Shown: positions 1 through 6,709, numbered from the stretch's first letter. The stretch is 7,215 nucleotides of DNA from Bordetella parapertussis (GCA_945867725.1 CAMBJI010000100.1:1-7215), one strand, 5' to 3'. The notes: generated from the sequence alone by a model not told the origin. Numbers and translations: made by a program.

Positions 1-312
1 TGGCACGGGGAGACCTTTACGCTACCACCCGGTGCCCAGTTGCTGGCACGCAGTGAGGCATGTATAAATCAGGCATATGCGTTCGGGCCTCATATCGGCA
101 TGCAGTTTCACATTGAGATGGATGACACCACCATCTTGCACTGGTGCGAAGAAGGCGAACCCGAGGTCAGTGCAGCCAGAAGCAAGCCAGATGTTCACCC
201 GCATGTCATGACAACGCAGCAAATCGCCAAGGCAACTGCTGAGCATCTCCCTGCCATGCGGGTGGTAGCCGATCATCTCTATCGGCGCTGGGTGCACAAT
301 CTTCGCGATTAG
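1..312 (+). CDS. Class I glutamine amidotransferase (GMP-synthase-like GATase), C-terminal part, cut by the left edge
   Basis: The reading frame is open from base 1 to a TAG at 310-312 and gives the last 103 residues; the start and the nucleophile cysteine lie off the window. The visible part opens with W-H-G-E-T-F and a L-P-P-G-A stretch, then C-x-N-Q-A-Y at residues 21-26, and G-M-Q-F-H-I-E-M at 33-40. In class I (triad) GATases the last motif carries the catalytic His and Glu, here H37 and E39. These enzymes hydrolyse glutamine or a gamma-glutamyl amide. Standing alone, without a visible synthase partner, this protein fits the stand-alone COG0518-like group better than a biosynthetic subunit. 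It converges on a GS-like ligase and the two stop codons overlap. By analogy with PuuD or AtdA2 it could remove glutamate from a gamma-glutamylated intermediate; that role is inference. Family assignment is firm, substrate unknown. Confidence 0.85.
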   Translation, partial: WHGETFTLPPGAQLLARSEACINQAYAFGPHIGMQFHIEMDDTTILHWCEEGEPEVSAARSKPDVHPHVMTTQQIAKATAEHLPAMRVVADHLYRRWVHNLRD

Positions 313-1670
313 AAGAACTTCAGGTAGCGGTTGTATTCCCAATCTGAGACATGATTCAGATAAGAAAGCCACTCATCTCGCTTAAACTCTACCCAAGTAT
401 CGCGCATCGTCTTACCAAACACCTGCTCAGATAGCGGGTCGGCTTCGAACGCATCGACAGCTTCATCAAGCGTTTTTGGTAGCCGCTTCACCCCAAGTGC
501 CTTGAGCTCCGCATCAGACTTCAGATACATGTTGTCGAGATGCGGATCACCTGGATCAATCCCTTGCTCAATGCCTTCGAGGCCGGCAGCCAGCGCCATG
601 GCAGCACCCAGATAAGGGTTACAGGCACTGTCTGCTGCACGCAGTTCGACACGACTGCCCCCGCGCGGGATACGCACGGTATTAGTACGGTTGTTATTGC
701 CGTAGCAGGCCCATACGGGCGCCCAAGTAAAGCCAGACATGCTGCCTTTGAGAATGAGCCGTTTGTAGCTATTGACGGTTGGCGCAACTACAGCGCAGAT
801 TGCTGGTAAGTGCCGCAGTATTCCACCAATAAATTGATAGGCCAACTTGGAGATACCTAGCTTACGCGGGTCGTTATCGTCCGCAAATAGATTCTTGCCC
901 GTCTGAACATCGGCGAGCGACATATTGAAATGCGCCCCGCTACCGGCGCGGTCACCGTAAGGCTTGGGCATGAAAGTCGCAAAGCCACCATGTTTACGCG
1001 CGATCTCATGCGCCATCAGTCGAAGGAAAACGAAACGATCCGACATTGAGAGCGCATCAAAATAATTGAAGTCAACCTCAAACTGGCCAATGCCATCCTC
1101 ATGGTCGAATGAATACACATCCAGACCGAGCTCATTCATGGCCGCGACTAGTTCACTCATCCACCCCATATTGTCCAGCATGCGCGCCACATCATAGGCA
1201 GGCTTTTCTAGATGCTTGCGGTCTGACATCGGCACAAACCGATGCGTAGCATCATCCTTCAATACAAAAAACTCTGCCTCAATGCCGAGGTTGAACGTGA
1301 AACCCATGCTTCTAGCACGCGCCATCTGACGGCCGAGAATATTGCGGCTACAGGGCTCGAATGGCTTTCCCTCGCACCACAGATCACTGGCAAACCATGC
1401 GGTATCCCGCTGCCACGGCAGCACCATGCACGACGCCGGATCTGGATGCGCTGCGACTTCCTCGTCACTCACATCTTGTGGCACGCCTTCAAGCGCAGCA
1501 CCCGTGCAAAGCTCGGATCCCGACATCATGCGATCAAAGTGAGCGATCGGCACCACCTTGCTCTTTGAAACACCATGCATGTCTACATAGCTGGCAAATA
1601 AGTGCTTGACGCCTTTGTCGGTCAGTTGTTCCTTTAGCTTCGCCAATTCGGGACTGGTGGGCTTTTCCAA
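309..1670 (-). CDS. Glutamine synthetase-like ligase (type III/GlnT-like or gamma-glutamylamide synthetase)
   Basis: A 453-residue GS-family protein, close to the usual length of the shorter GS enzymes. Visible motifs: G-I-E-A-E-F-F at 129-135 (metal-ligand Glu), H-E-D-G-I-G-Q-F-E-V at 190-199 (two more ligand Glu), G-S-G-A-H-F-N-M-S at 243-251, N-S-Y-K-R-L at 300-305, and R-V-E-L-R with N-P-Y-L at 340-354. The ATP/glutamate chemistry should therefore be intact. The N-terminal loop that carries the ammonium-binding Asp in classical GSI (D-G-S-S-I-G-G-W) is replaced by G-S-E-L-C-T-G-A-A-L at 51-60. This is compatible with ligation of an organic amine to glutamate, as in GMAS, PuuA, IpuC or AtdA1. 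No GSI-type adenylylation region is evident to me. The start is TTG at 1670, chosen because AAGGAG lies 6 nt upstream and the next Met is residue 31. It is the last gene of the permease operon, 60 nt after the creatininase-family gene. Ammonia may still be the substrate. Confidence 0.9.
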   Translation of the reverse strand: MEKPTSPELAKLKEQLTDKGVKHLFASYVDMHGVSKSKVVPIAHFDRMMSGSELCTGAALEGVPQDVSDEEVAAHPDPASCMVLPWQRDTAWFASDLWCEGKPFEPCSRNILGRQMARARSMGFTFNLGIEAEFFVLKDDATHRFVPMSDRKHLEKPAYDVARMLDNMGWMSELVAAMNELGLDVYSFDHEDGIGQFEVDFNYFDALSMSDRFVFLRLMAHEIARKHGGFATFMPKPYGDRAGSGAHFNMSLADVQTGKNLFADDNDPRKLGISKLAYQFIGGILRHLPAICAVVAPTVNSYKRLILKGSMSGFTWAPVWACYGNNNRTNTVRIPRGGSRVELRAADSACNPYLGAAMALAAGLEGIEQGIDPGDPHLDNMYLKSDAELKALGVKRLPKTLDEAVDAFEADPLSEQVFGKTMRDTWVEFKRDEWLSYLNHVSDWEYNRYLKFF

Positions 1671-1676
1671 GATTGT

Positions 1677-1682
1677 CTCCTT
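1677..1682 (-). promoter_or_regulatory. Shine-Dalgarno that fixes the TTG start of the GS-like gene
   Basis: On the minus strand AAGGAG sits 6 nt upstream of TTG at 1670. No ATG or GTG in this frame is close, and the resulting N-terminus aligns with the expected start of the family (a short leader before K-G-V-K-H-L-F-A-S-Y-V-D). Confidence 0.75.
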
Positions 1683-1730
1683 GCGTTTATATTTGTTGAC
1701 TTACGTTCAACTGCATTTCATTGAGTGGGT

Positions 1731-2516
1731 TCAATCAGTCGGTGGCATTTCCTCGAGCGGTATTCCCTCTGCCTGCGCTCTAAGCAGTTGCGCGGAGAAT
1801 TGGTCGATACATTGCTCGAGTAGGGATGCGCCATCTTCCGCAGTCGCGCGGCTCGGCGATCCGCATACGCCGTGCACACTCTCTTTGTTGACGGTATAGG
1901 AAAAAAAGCAGCACGCAGAACGGTTAGGCTCGTCCTTCGCCTTGCTCATGTCAACCAAGTCTGGGCGCAGGTGAAGCATCAGCGAGGTTTCCGCAGCATT
2001 GGCGTGGAAGTTGGTGTCACCATCACGGAAGTACACCTCCCCGATCTCGCGGGTGATTTCCCAAATCGAGCGCAGCGCGATGCGTACCTCCGGGAAATCA
2101 GCACGTACGTTTTCAAGCGCACATCGCAAAGGCGCCCAGTTGGTGACATGACCATTCAAGATGACGAGCCGATTGAAGCCTGCCGCTTGCACCCACTCAG
2201 CGATTTCATACACCACGCGTGCGAGTGTCTCGGGGCGCAGCGACAAGGTCCCGGGCCAGTGCTTGCTGTGACCGAGCGAGCAACCGACTGGAATTGCCGG
2301 CAGGACCGGAAAACCAGTACGCGCAGAAACTCCCTCTGCCACTGCTACCGCCGATAGGGTATCCACCCCCATTGGCAAGTGCAGCCCGTGCTGCTCGGTT
2401 GCACCCACCGGAAGTATTGCAAGATCGATACCACCATCTCTCAAAGCGGCGACTTGCTCCCAGGTGAGCTCTTCCCAGCGTACTGGTGCGCCAGTGCCGT
2501 TCATCGCGCCGCTCAT
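1731..2516 (-). CDS. Creatininase-family amidohydrolase
   Basis: A 261-residue protein of the creatininase (CrnA/MftE/FAPy-hydrolase) family, metal-dependent hydrolases of cyclic or linear amides. Motifs in order: L-P-V-G-A-T-E-Q-H-G-L-H-L-P at 35-48 (E41, H43 predicted ligands), D52 in G-V-D-T, G-H-S-K-H-W-P-G-T at 82-90, N-G-H-V-T-N at 121-126 (H123), W152, and H-A-N-A-A-E-T-S-L-M-L at 171-181 (H171, E176). The metal site looks complete. Creatininase has a second functional Trp shortly before its H-G-G-V-F-E-T-S motif; here that segment reads G-D-T-N-F, so creatinine is not the obvious substrate. The ATG at 2514-2516 overlaps the permease stop in ATGA, which suggests translational coupling, and I see no separate strong ribosome binding site. 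An in-frame ATG at 2504 is an alternative start. Co-transcription with a permease and a GS-like ligase suggests a small imported amide or a gamma-glutamyl amide as substrate. Confidence 0.88.
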   Translation of the reverse strand: MSGAMNGTGAPVRWEELTWEQVAALRDGGIDLAILPVGATEQHGLHLPMGVDTLSAVAVAEGVSARTGFPVLPAIPVGCSLGHSKHWPGTLSLRPETLARVVYEIAEWVQAAGFNRLVILNGHVTNWAPLRCALENVRADFPEVRIALRSIWEITREIGEVYFRDGDTNFHANAAETSLMLHLRPDLVDMSKAKDEPNRSACCFFSYTVNKESVHGVCGSPSRATAEDGASLLEQCIDQFSAQLLRAQAEGIPLEEMPPTD

Positions 2517-4135
2517 GCTGACAACACGTAACCAAGGACAACGGCAGCGACACCTGCTGCCAGCGTCACATACGGCAGTACGCCCGCCCGTGGCTCCACG
2601 GTCTCTTCATCCGAACCCACCGGTCGCATATCTTCCGTAAGCTGAGCAGGGAACACGCCTTTGTCCTGGACGTAATGGCGATACAGGAACACTGGGATGA
2701 TGAGCACCGCGACGATAATGCCCGCTGAGAGCGTACCCTGACCCCAGACATTCGCACCCATACCCATCAAGAACAGATTGGTGAATCCCAACACTGCGCC
2801 AATCGCTAGCAGCACGTTCGGGGCCCGGTAAGGGCGTGGTGTGTGCGGACGATCGATACGATGCAGCCAGCCGCTCTGCAGATTCATAAAAATGAAAATC
2901 ATATAGTTCACATTCGCAATCGCAAGCAGGAAAACATAGTCAGACATCATCAGTAGCAGCATATTGAAGCAGAGATCAGTCCACATCGCCGCAGTCGGTG
3001 CGCCGTTTTCATTGACGTGAGAAAGATACTTGGGCAGCCAACCGTCTACCGAACCCTGATACAACGTGCGTGCAGAACCCGCCATTGCCATACTGACGGT
3101 AAGTAGTAGCGAGATGATCAACAAAACGACGATCAAGTTTTCAACTCTCGCACCACCACCGACAATTCCGGCCATCGCTTTTGCCACGCCCATACCGCTG
3201 TAGATACCGGGGTCCAGCATACCCGTCAGACCCAGCGCGCCTTGGAAGGCAAACGGCACTAGCGTGAACACCGCCATGCAAAGCAGGCCAGCGGTGAAGA
3301 TGGCGCGAAACGTATCTCGCGCCGGGTCCTTGAACTCGCGTGTGTAGCAGATCGCGGTCTCGAAAGCGTAAGTCGACCAGCCCGCAATGAAAAGTCCACC
3401 AGCGAACAAGGTGATACCAGCCCTGTCCCACGCGCCCGCAATCGGAGCACCCGCAGGATCATGGGTGAGCGGAACAAAAGGTATGTAGTGAGATGCCGGC
3501 GTGTTGCCACTGATGATCGGCAGAATGCCGATGATGAGTAGCGGAAGCAAGGCAATCACCGCCATCATCATCTGAGCGCGCGCCGCTTTTAGCACTCCGC
3601 GATGCTGAATCGCAAAAACCACCAACACCAAAATCCAACCGAGAATAAATGTCGCGTTGATTCGTAGCCTCAACCCTTCGCCGAGCCAGGTGAGTGGCAA
3701 CACGGTGACTTCCCATGTAAATACCGCCGATTCGGGAGCGAAGAACAGGGTTAGGATATAGCCGGCACCTAAACCGGTACCGATCGCCAGCACGGGCGAC
3801 CAAGAGAACCAGTTGGACCAGACTGAAATTGGGCCAAGTAATTTTCCGTATCGGACCCACGCGATGGCACCATAGACCGACGCACCACCAGATTTATGCG
3901 GATACATGCTGGCGATTTCTGCATAGGTAAAGCATTGCAGAAAGCCGAAGCTAATTGAAAGGAACCACACTAGCGGCGATACATTGCCTACTGTGGCAGC
4001 AATCGCCCCGATAGAAAACAAAACCAGCGCTGGTGTACCTGCTGCGAACCAGAACGCATGCGTCCATGAAAGACTTCGCTGAAGGGTTTGAGGCTGAGAC
4101 AAATCGGACGTATCCGTAGACGCGGCTGAGGTCAT
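2513..4135 (-). CDS. APC-superfamily amino acid/amine permease
   Basis: A 540-residue inner-membrane protein with about 12-14 hydrophobic segments, including roughly 32-50, 54-72, 113-131, 162-177, 190-208, 241-262, 278-298, 331-352, 386-418, 441-462, 467-485 and 521-538. APC hallmarks are visible: T-P-A-L-V-L-F-S-I-G near 34-43 in TM1, the conserved Y-A-E-I-A-S-M-Y-P with S-G-G-A-S-V-Y-G at 71-89, E259 followed by C-Y-T-R-E-F-K-D-P at 263-271 (the family's F/Y-E...E-x-K/R-N/D-P signature), and S-A-R-T-L-Y-Q-G-S-V-D-G-W-L-P at 354-368. It should import an amino acid, amine or related cation/zwitterion. About 540 residues is long for the family because of a hydrophilic stretch at 486-515 and a final hydrophobic helix. 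ATG at 4135 is supported by AAGGAGGAG 3 nt or more upstream. It is the first gene of the operon, divergent from a tetR-type gene. Substrate cannot be named. Confidence 0.9.
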   Translation of the reverse strand: MTSAASTDTSDLSQPQTLQRSLSWTHAFWFAAGTPALVLFSIGAIAATVGNVSPLVWFLSISFGFLQCFTYAEIASMYPHKSGGASVYGAIAWVRYGKLLGPISVWSNWFSWSPVLAIGTGLGAGYILTLFFAPESAVFTWEVTVLPLTWLGEGLRLRINATFILGWILVLVVFAIQHRGVLKAARAQMMMAVIALLPLLIIGILPIISGNTPASHYIPFVPLTHDPAGAPIAGAWDRAGITLFAGGLFIAGWSTYAFETAICYTREFKDPARDTFRAIFTAGLLCMAVFTLVPFAFQGALGLTGMLDPGIYSGMGVAKAMAGIVGGGARVENLIVVLLIISLLLTVSMAMAGSARTLYQGSVDGWLPKYLSHVNENGAPTAAMWTDLCFNMLLLMMSDYVFLLAIANVNYMIFIFMNLQSGWLHRIDRPHTPRPYRAPNVLLAIGAVLGFTNLFLMGMGANVWGQGTLSAGIIVAVLIIPVFLYRHYVQDKGVFPAQLTEDMRPVGSDEETVEPRAGVLPYVTLAAGVAAVVLGYVLSA

Positions 4136-4138
4136 GCG

Positions 4139-4147
4139 CTCCTCCTT
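4139..4147 (-). promoter_or_regulatory. Strong Shine-Dalgarno of the permease gene
   Basis: The minus strand reads AAGGAGGAG just upstream of the ATG at 4135, with the GGAGG core 5 nt from the start. It is close to a perfect anti-16S match and the strongest such site I saw in the window, so it fixes the start and predicts efficient translation of the first operon gene. Confidence 0.8.
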
Positions 4148-4279
4148 GGCCCGTCACCCGAAAAGGTACAGGCATCGATTTATTGAGGCTTGCTTGGAAG
4201 CGCAGATCAATACGTGCGACTGCGCAGCATTTTCTTTGTTGCTCGCTTCAGTGCTCGGTCTTACGTTAAAACTGTTCCG

Positions 4280-4308
4280 ATTAAGACATAGATTAATTAA
4301 TCGGTCAA
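4280..4308 (-). promoter_or_regulatory. Candidate sigma-70 promoter of the permease operon
   Basis: On the minus strand TTGACC (4308-4303, 5 of 6 to the -35 consensus) is followed after 17 nt by CTTAAT (4285-4280, 4 of 6 to TATAAT). The spacer is AT-rich and contains a 12-bp palindrome. Transcription would start near 4273 and leave a leader of about 140 nt before the permease ATG. The -10 is weak, so this is a candidate only. Its overlap with the dyad at 4293-4312 makes repression by the divergent TetR protein easy to picture. Confidence 0.4.
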
Positions 4309-4312
4309 TTAA
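4293..4312. promoter_or_regulatory. Candidate TetR-family operator: 20-bp dyad plus overlapping palindrome
   Basis: TTAATTAATCGGTCAATTAA at 4293-4312 is a dyad with a central CG and 8 of 10 base pairs symmetric (mismatches at the second and fourth pair from the centre). Overlapping it, GATTAATTAATC at 4291-4302 is a perfect 12-bp palindrome. Single GATTAA half-motifs recur at 4279-4284 and 4325-4330. The dyad covers the -35 of the predicted permease promoter and lies about 77 nt upstream of the tetR-type start, so one bound dimer could control both directions. A weak plus-strand -10 (TACTAT, 4348-4353) could serve the regulator. AT-rich sequence makes chance palindromes more likely; binding is inference. 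Confidence 0.5.
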
Positions 4313-4388
4313 ATTTGATCAGACGATTAAAATTGGACGGTGTGTCGTACTATTAAGCTAACGAGATTAGCCTTTATTTCATTTTTTT

Positions 4389-5036
4389 ATGTCGACAGAG
4401 CACACAACCACCGTCATTCGCCAACGTCCCGATCGCGCCAGTGAGTTAATGAATGCGGCATTGCATCATTTCGCGCGGCAAGACTTCAATACCGTGACCA
4501 TCAAGGACATCGCTAACTCGATTCCAGTCAATAGCGCGCTGATCTACTACTACTTCGAAAATAAAGAAGCACTGTTCCGCGCATCGCTAAACCATGCCGC
4601 AGACCTTGCGATCGCTCGATACGAGGAAATGTGCAAGAGTCTCACTTCGCCTGCCGAGTTCATCGAAGCCTGGTTTGATAACCACGTCGAATCAGGTGAT
4701 CTGATCCGATATATGGTGAAAGTGATGTTAGATTTTTCCGCCACGCACCCGCAAAGGGACATGATCGAGAGTGGTATTCAGCGTTTCTACGGTACTGAGC
4801 AAGACATTCTCGTTAAGTACCTACAAGAGGGTATGTCACAAGGTGTGTTCAGCGATGTGGATGTCAACGAAGCAGCGCAGGTTGCATCGACCATGCTAGA
4901 CGGCGTCATAGTTCGTAGCCAAATACAACCCGAGTTCGATATAGGCGCAGCAATCTCTGAGTTGAAGAAAGTATTTTGGCGTTATGTTAGTTTTGATACC
5001 TGTCACCGATCAAAGTATGGCACTGAAGCCGCTTGA
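4389..5036 (+). CDS. TetR/AcrR-family transcriptional regulator
   Basis: A 215-residue protein of the usual TetR size. The N-terminal domain runs from about 14 to 64, with the helix-turn-helix T-I-K-D-I-A-N-S at 37-44 followed by V-N-S-A-L-I-Y-Y-Y-F-E-N-K-E-A-L-F at 47-63, the classic recognition helix and the Y-Y-F-x-N-K-E/D-x-L signature. Residues 65-205 are a variable, mostly helical ligand-binding and dimerisation domain. It is divergent from the permease operon across a 253-nt spacer with a candidate operator, so it probably represses that operon and itself until a pathway ligand binds. The ATG at 4389 has no recognisable Shine-Dalgarno (it follows a T-rich run), so translation may be weak; the next in-frame Met is residue 21, which would cut into the first helix. 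It converges on the urease genes with about 126 nt between. The ligand and subfamily are not recognisable to me. Confidence 0.9.
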   Translation: MSTEHTTTVIRQRPDRASELMNAALHHFARQDFNTVTIKDIANSIPVNSALIYYYFENKEALFRASLNHAADLAIARYEEMCKSLTSPAEFIEAWFDNHVESGDLIRYMVKVMLDFSATHPQRDMIESGIQRFYGTEQDILVKYLQEGMSQGVFSDVDVNEAAQVASTMLDGVIVRSQIQPEFDIGAAISELKKVFWRYVSFDTCHRSKYGTEAA

Positions 5037-5116
5037 TCGAGGGTGCGTTTAATTACGGAGCTAGCCATAACAGAACGTCACTCGATTCAAACCACGCCAG
5101 GCTGATTGATGATGGC

Positions 5117-5132
5117 TCGAGTATGTACTCGA
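5117..5132. repeat. Short inverted repeat in the gap between tetR-type gene and ureD
   Basis: TCGAGTA at 5117-5123 and its exact reverse complement TACTCGA at 5126-5132 flank a 2-nt centre. An outer GCCAG (5096-5100) pairs with CTGGC (5135-5139), so a larger stem is possible. There is no T-run on either side, so a classical intrinsic terminator is not supported. It could be a weak bidirectional stop for the two convergent genes or a protein site. The remainder of the 5037-5162 gap shows only TTACAGTAA (5143-5151), a small symmetric word. Confidence 0.35.
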
Positions 5133-5162
5133 TACTGGCACGTTACAGTAAATCGGATGGGA

Positions 5163-6007
5163 TTACTTCCGTTTTCTCGCTGGCGTCAGTCCGGTGAATT
5201 CAATACGCATCGCTACCCACGCAGCATGCATTGCCTGACGCGGGCCGATGGCATCATCGGCGAGTAATCTCATCCATGCGCCGGCGCCGTTTGGCAGCGT
5301 TGATGCAGCAGCATACACACCTTCAATCGGTTCAATCGCCTGACGTAAAGCAGCCACTAGGCAGGTGCCGAGTCGGAAGTGGTCAATGCGAAGAAGCTTG
5401 CCTGCGCTTGGTAGCGTCCATTGATGCCGGGTCGACTGTTCCGTAATGTGTCGCCATCAATTCGAAATCGATCACGCACCAACAAACGCCCAGCGGCATC
5501 GCGCACAAGAGTTTCTGACAGATAGCTATCAAATACCTGACCACTCTGATCGGGGTCATGCAAAACAAGCGCCTCGCCCAGCAGCACACGTGCGCCAGGG
5601 TGCAAATGCACCACGACTTCGTTCTGCAAGTTCGAGCGCGGGAACATCACCAAGGGATCTGGCAAATACTCGAGCAAGGAATCTGGCTCAGCTTCGATCA
5701 ACACCCGGTGTCTAGCCTCTCGGCCATCGTTCATGGTGTGCACGACGGTCGACGCTGCAGAAGTCAGATGGGCTTGCGTGCCAGCCTGCGCAACGAAGCG
5801 CAAGCCAAGATCGTCACCTTGAAAAATACCGCCCGAGCAGGATTGAAGATAGAGCGACGACATACCCGCCGGATCGCCAGCAAAACGCAGGGTTCTACCC
5901 AAATGAAAGGGATAGCCCACCAGCTGCCGCCCGACACCGGTATTACCATTCGGGTGCTGCACGAACTCAATGAAAGCCTGTGGCTTGAAAACGGATGCGA
6001 TAGTCAC
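5163..6007 (-). pseudogene. ureD: Urease accessory protein UreD (UreH), split by a frameshift
   Basis: UreD binds urease apoprotein and, with UreF and UreG, forms the complex that delivers nickel. The first frame, 6007-5357, gives 216 residues from a GTG start and shows the UreD core: G-R-T-L-R-F near 37-42, a C-S-G-G-I-F-Q-G-D-D-L stretch at 57-67 (matching the family's P-G-G-I-V-G-G-D), then L-E-Y-L-P-D-P near 112-118. It ends in TAG at 5357-5359 right after F-F-A-L-T-T. The missing C-terminus continues in another frame to the TAA at 5163, with L-V-A-A-L-R-Q and T-L-P-N-G-A-G-A-W-M-R-L-L-A-D-D, the conserved UreD tail. Adding one base near 5360-5363 joins them into about 280 residues, the family's normal length. 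TAG overlaps a GTG in the second frame (TAGTG), so two coupled polypeptides are conceivable. A sequencing error is also possible. It follows ureG by 22 nt, without a clear ribosome binding site. Confidence 0.82.
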
Positions 6008-6029
6008 AATGAAGTGTTAAGTGATGAGG

Positions 6030-6689
6030 CTAACGATCGAACAGCACATCGCTGGCGATACGCTCTACGATTTGATCCACACCGTCGCCCTTGGCACAGT
6101 TAGTCTCGAGCACTGGTCGACCCGCACGTACTTCATGCGCCTCGCGAATCATGCGCGGCAAATCGACATTCACATGCGGCGCAAGGTCGACTTTATTAAT
6201 GACCAGCAGGTCGCAAGTGAGGACGCCCAGACCACGCTTTCGCGGGATGTCATCACCACCTGCCACATCAATCACAAAAATCCAATAGTCGACTAAATCA
6301 AAAGAGAAAGTCGATGCAAGATTGTCGCCACCGGACTCGATCAGGATGAGATCCAACCCGGGGTATTTGATGCTTAGTTCCTCTGCGGCCTGAATATTCA
6401 GCGTTGGATCTTCGCGGATCGCGGTGTGTGGGCAGGCACCGGTTTCCACCGCCAGCACACGCTCGGGCTCGATCAGTCCGCTGCGACGCACACGGTCGGC
6501 ATCTTCCTTCGTGGTTAGATCATTCGTGATCACTGCCAGATTGGTACCGCGTGCACGGAAACGCGGAATCAACTGCTCGAGCAATCGCGTCTTACCGGAA
6601 CCCACCGGGCCACCAATGCCCACGCGAGCCGGACCAGGGTGAGCCTTGGCAGCTTTGGAAAGTGCAGCAGCAGGTGTCAAGTCGTTCAT
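6030..6689 (-). CDS. ureG: Urease accessory GTPase UreG
   Basis: A 219-residue SIMIBI-class GTPase that couples GTP hydrolysis to nickel insertion into urease in the cytoplasm. Motifs: P-loop G-P-V-G-S-G-K-T at 27-34, [10 protein letters not shown] at 55-64, the metal-binding C-P-H at 86-88 inside [22 protein letters not shown] at 118-125, and base-specificity N-K-V-D at 165-168. All key residues are present. The family usually has G-G-C-P-H; here the residue two before the Cys-Pro-His tail is Gly but the next is Ala (A85), a mild change. The frame is open 24 codons farther upstream, but that stretch overlaps ureC and is not UreG-like, so the ATG at 6689 was chosen; it lies 20 nt after the ureC stop and lacks a strong Shine-Dalgarno. 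It sits directly between ureC and ureD in one transcript. Confidence 0.95.
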   Translation of the reverse strand: MNDLTPAAALSKAAKAHPGPARVGIGGPVGSGKTRLLEQLIPRFRARGTNLAVITNDLTTKEDADRVRRSGLIEPERVLAVETGACPHTAIREDPTLNIQAAEELSIKYPGLDLILIESGGDNLASTFSFDLVDYWIFVIDVAGGDDIPRKRGLGVLTCDLLVINKVDLAPHVNVDLPRMIREAHEVRAGRPVLETNCAKGDGVDQIVERIASDVLFDR

Positions 6690-6709
6690 GTTGTTTACAC
6701 TGAAAGGGT

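Noticed and set aside
22..372. Minus-strand open frame of 116 codons
   Set aside because: It is antisense to the GATase fragment, which carries the conserved F-H-x-E motif, and it overlaps the end of the ligase gene.
1872..2357. Plus-strand open frame of 161 codons
   Set aside because: It lies antisense inside the creatininase-family gene, with arginine-rich, motif-free sequence typical of a shadow frame.
1731..2516. True creatinine amidohydrolase feeding the urease through creatine
   Set aside because: No creatinase or sarcosine oxidase gene is visible and the second creatininase Trp is missing, so the specific name is not supported.
4134..4361. Plus-strand 75-codon frame in the divergent spacer
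   Set aside because: It covers the predicted promoter and operator region, starts opposite the permease start codon and has no ribosome binding site or recognisable sequence.
5096..5162. Intrinsic terminator after the tetR-type gene or ureD
   Set aside because: Stems are present but no U-run follows on either strand.
5558..6103. Plus-strand open frame of 181 codons
   Set aside because: It is antisense to ureD and the end of ureG, whose minus-strand products have clear family motifs; the plus-strand product shows no recognisable domain.
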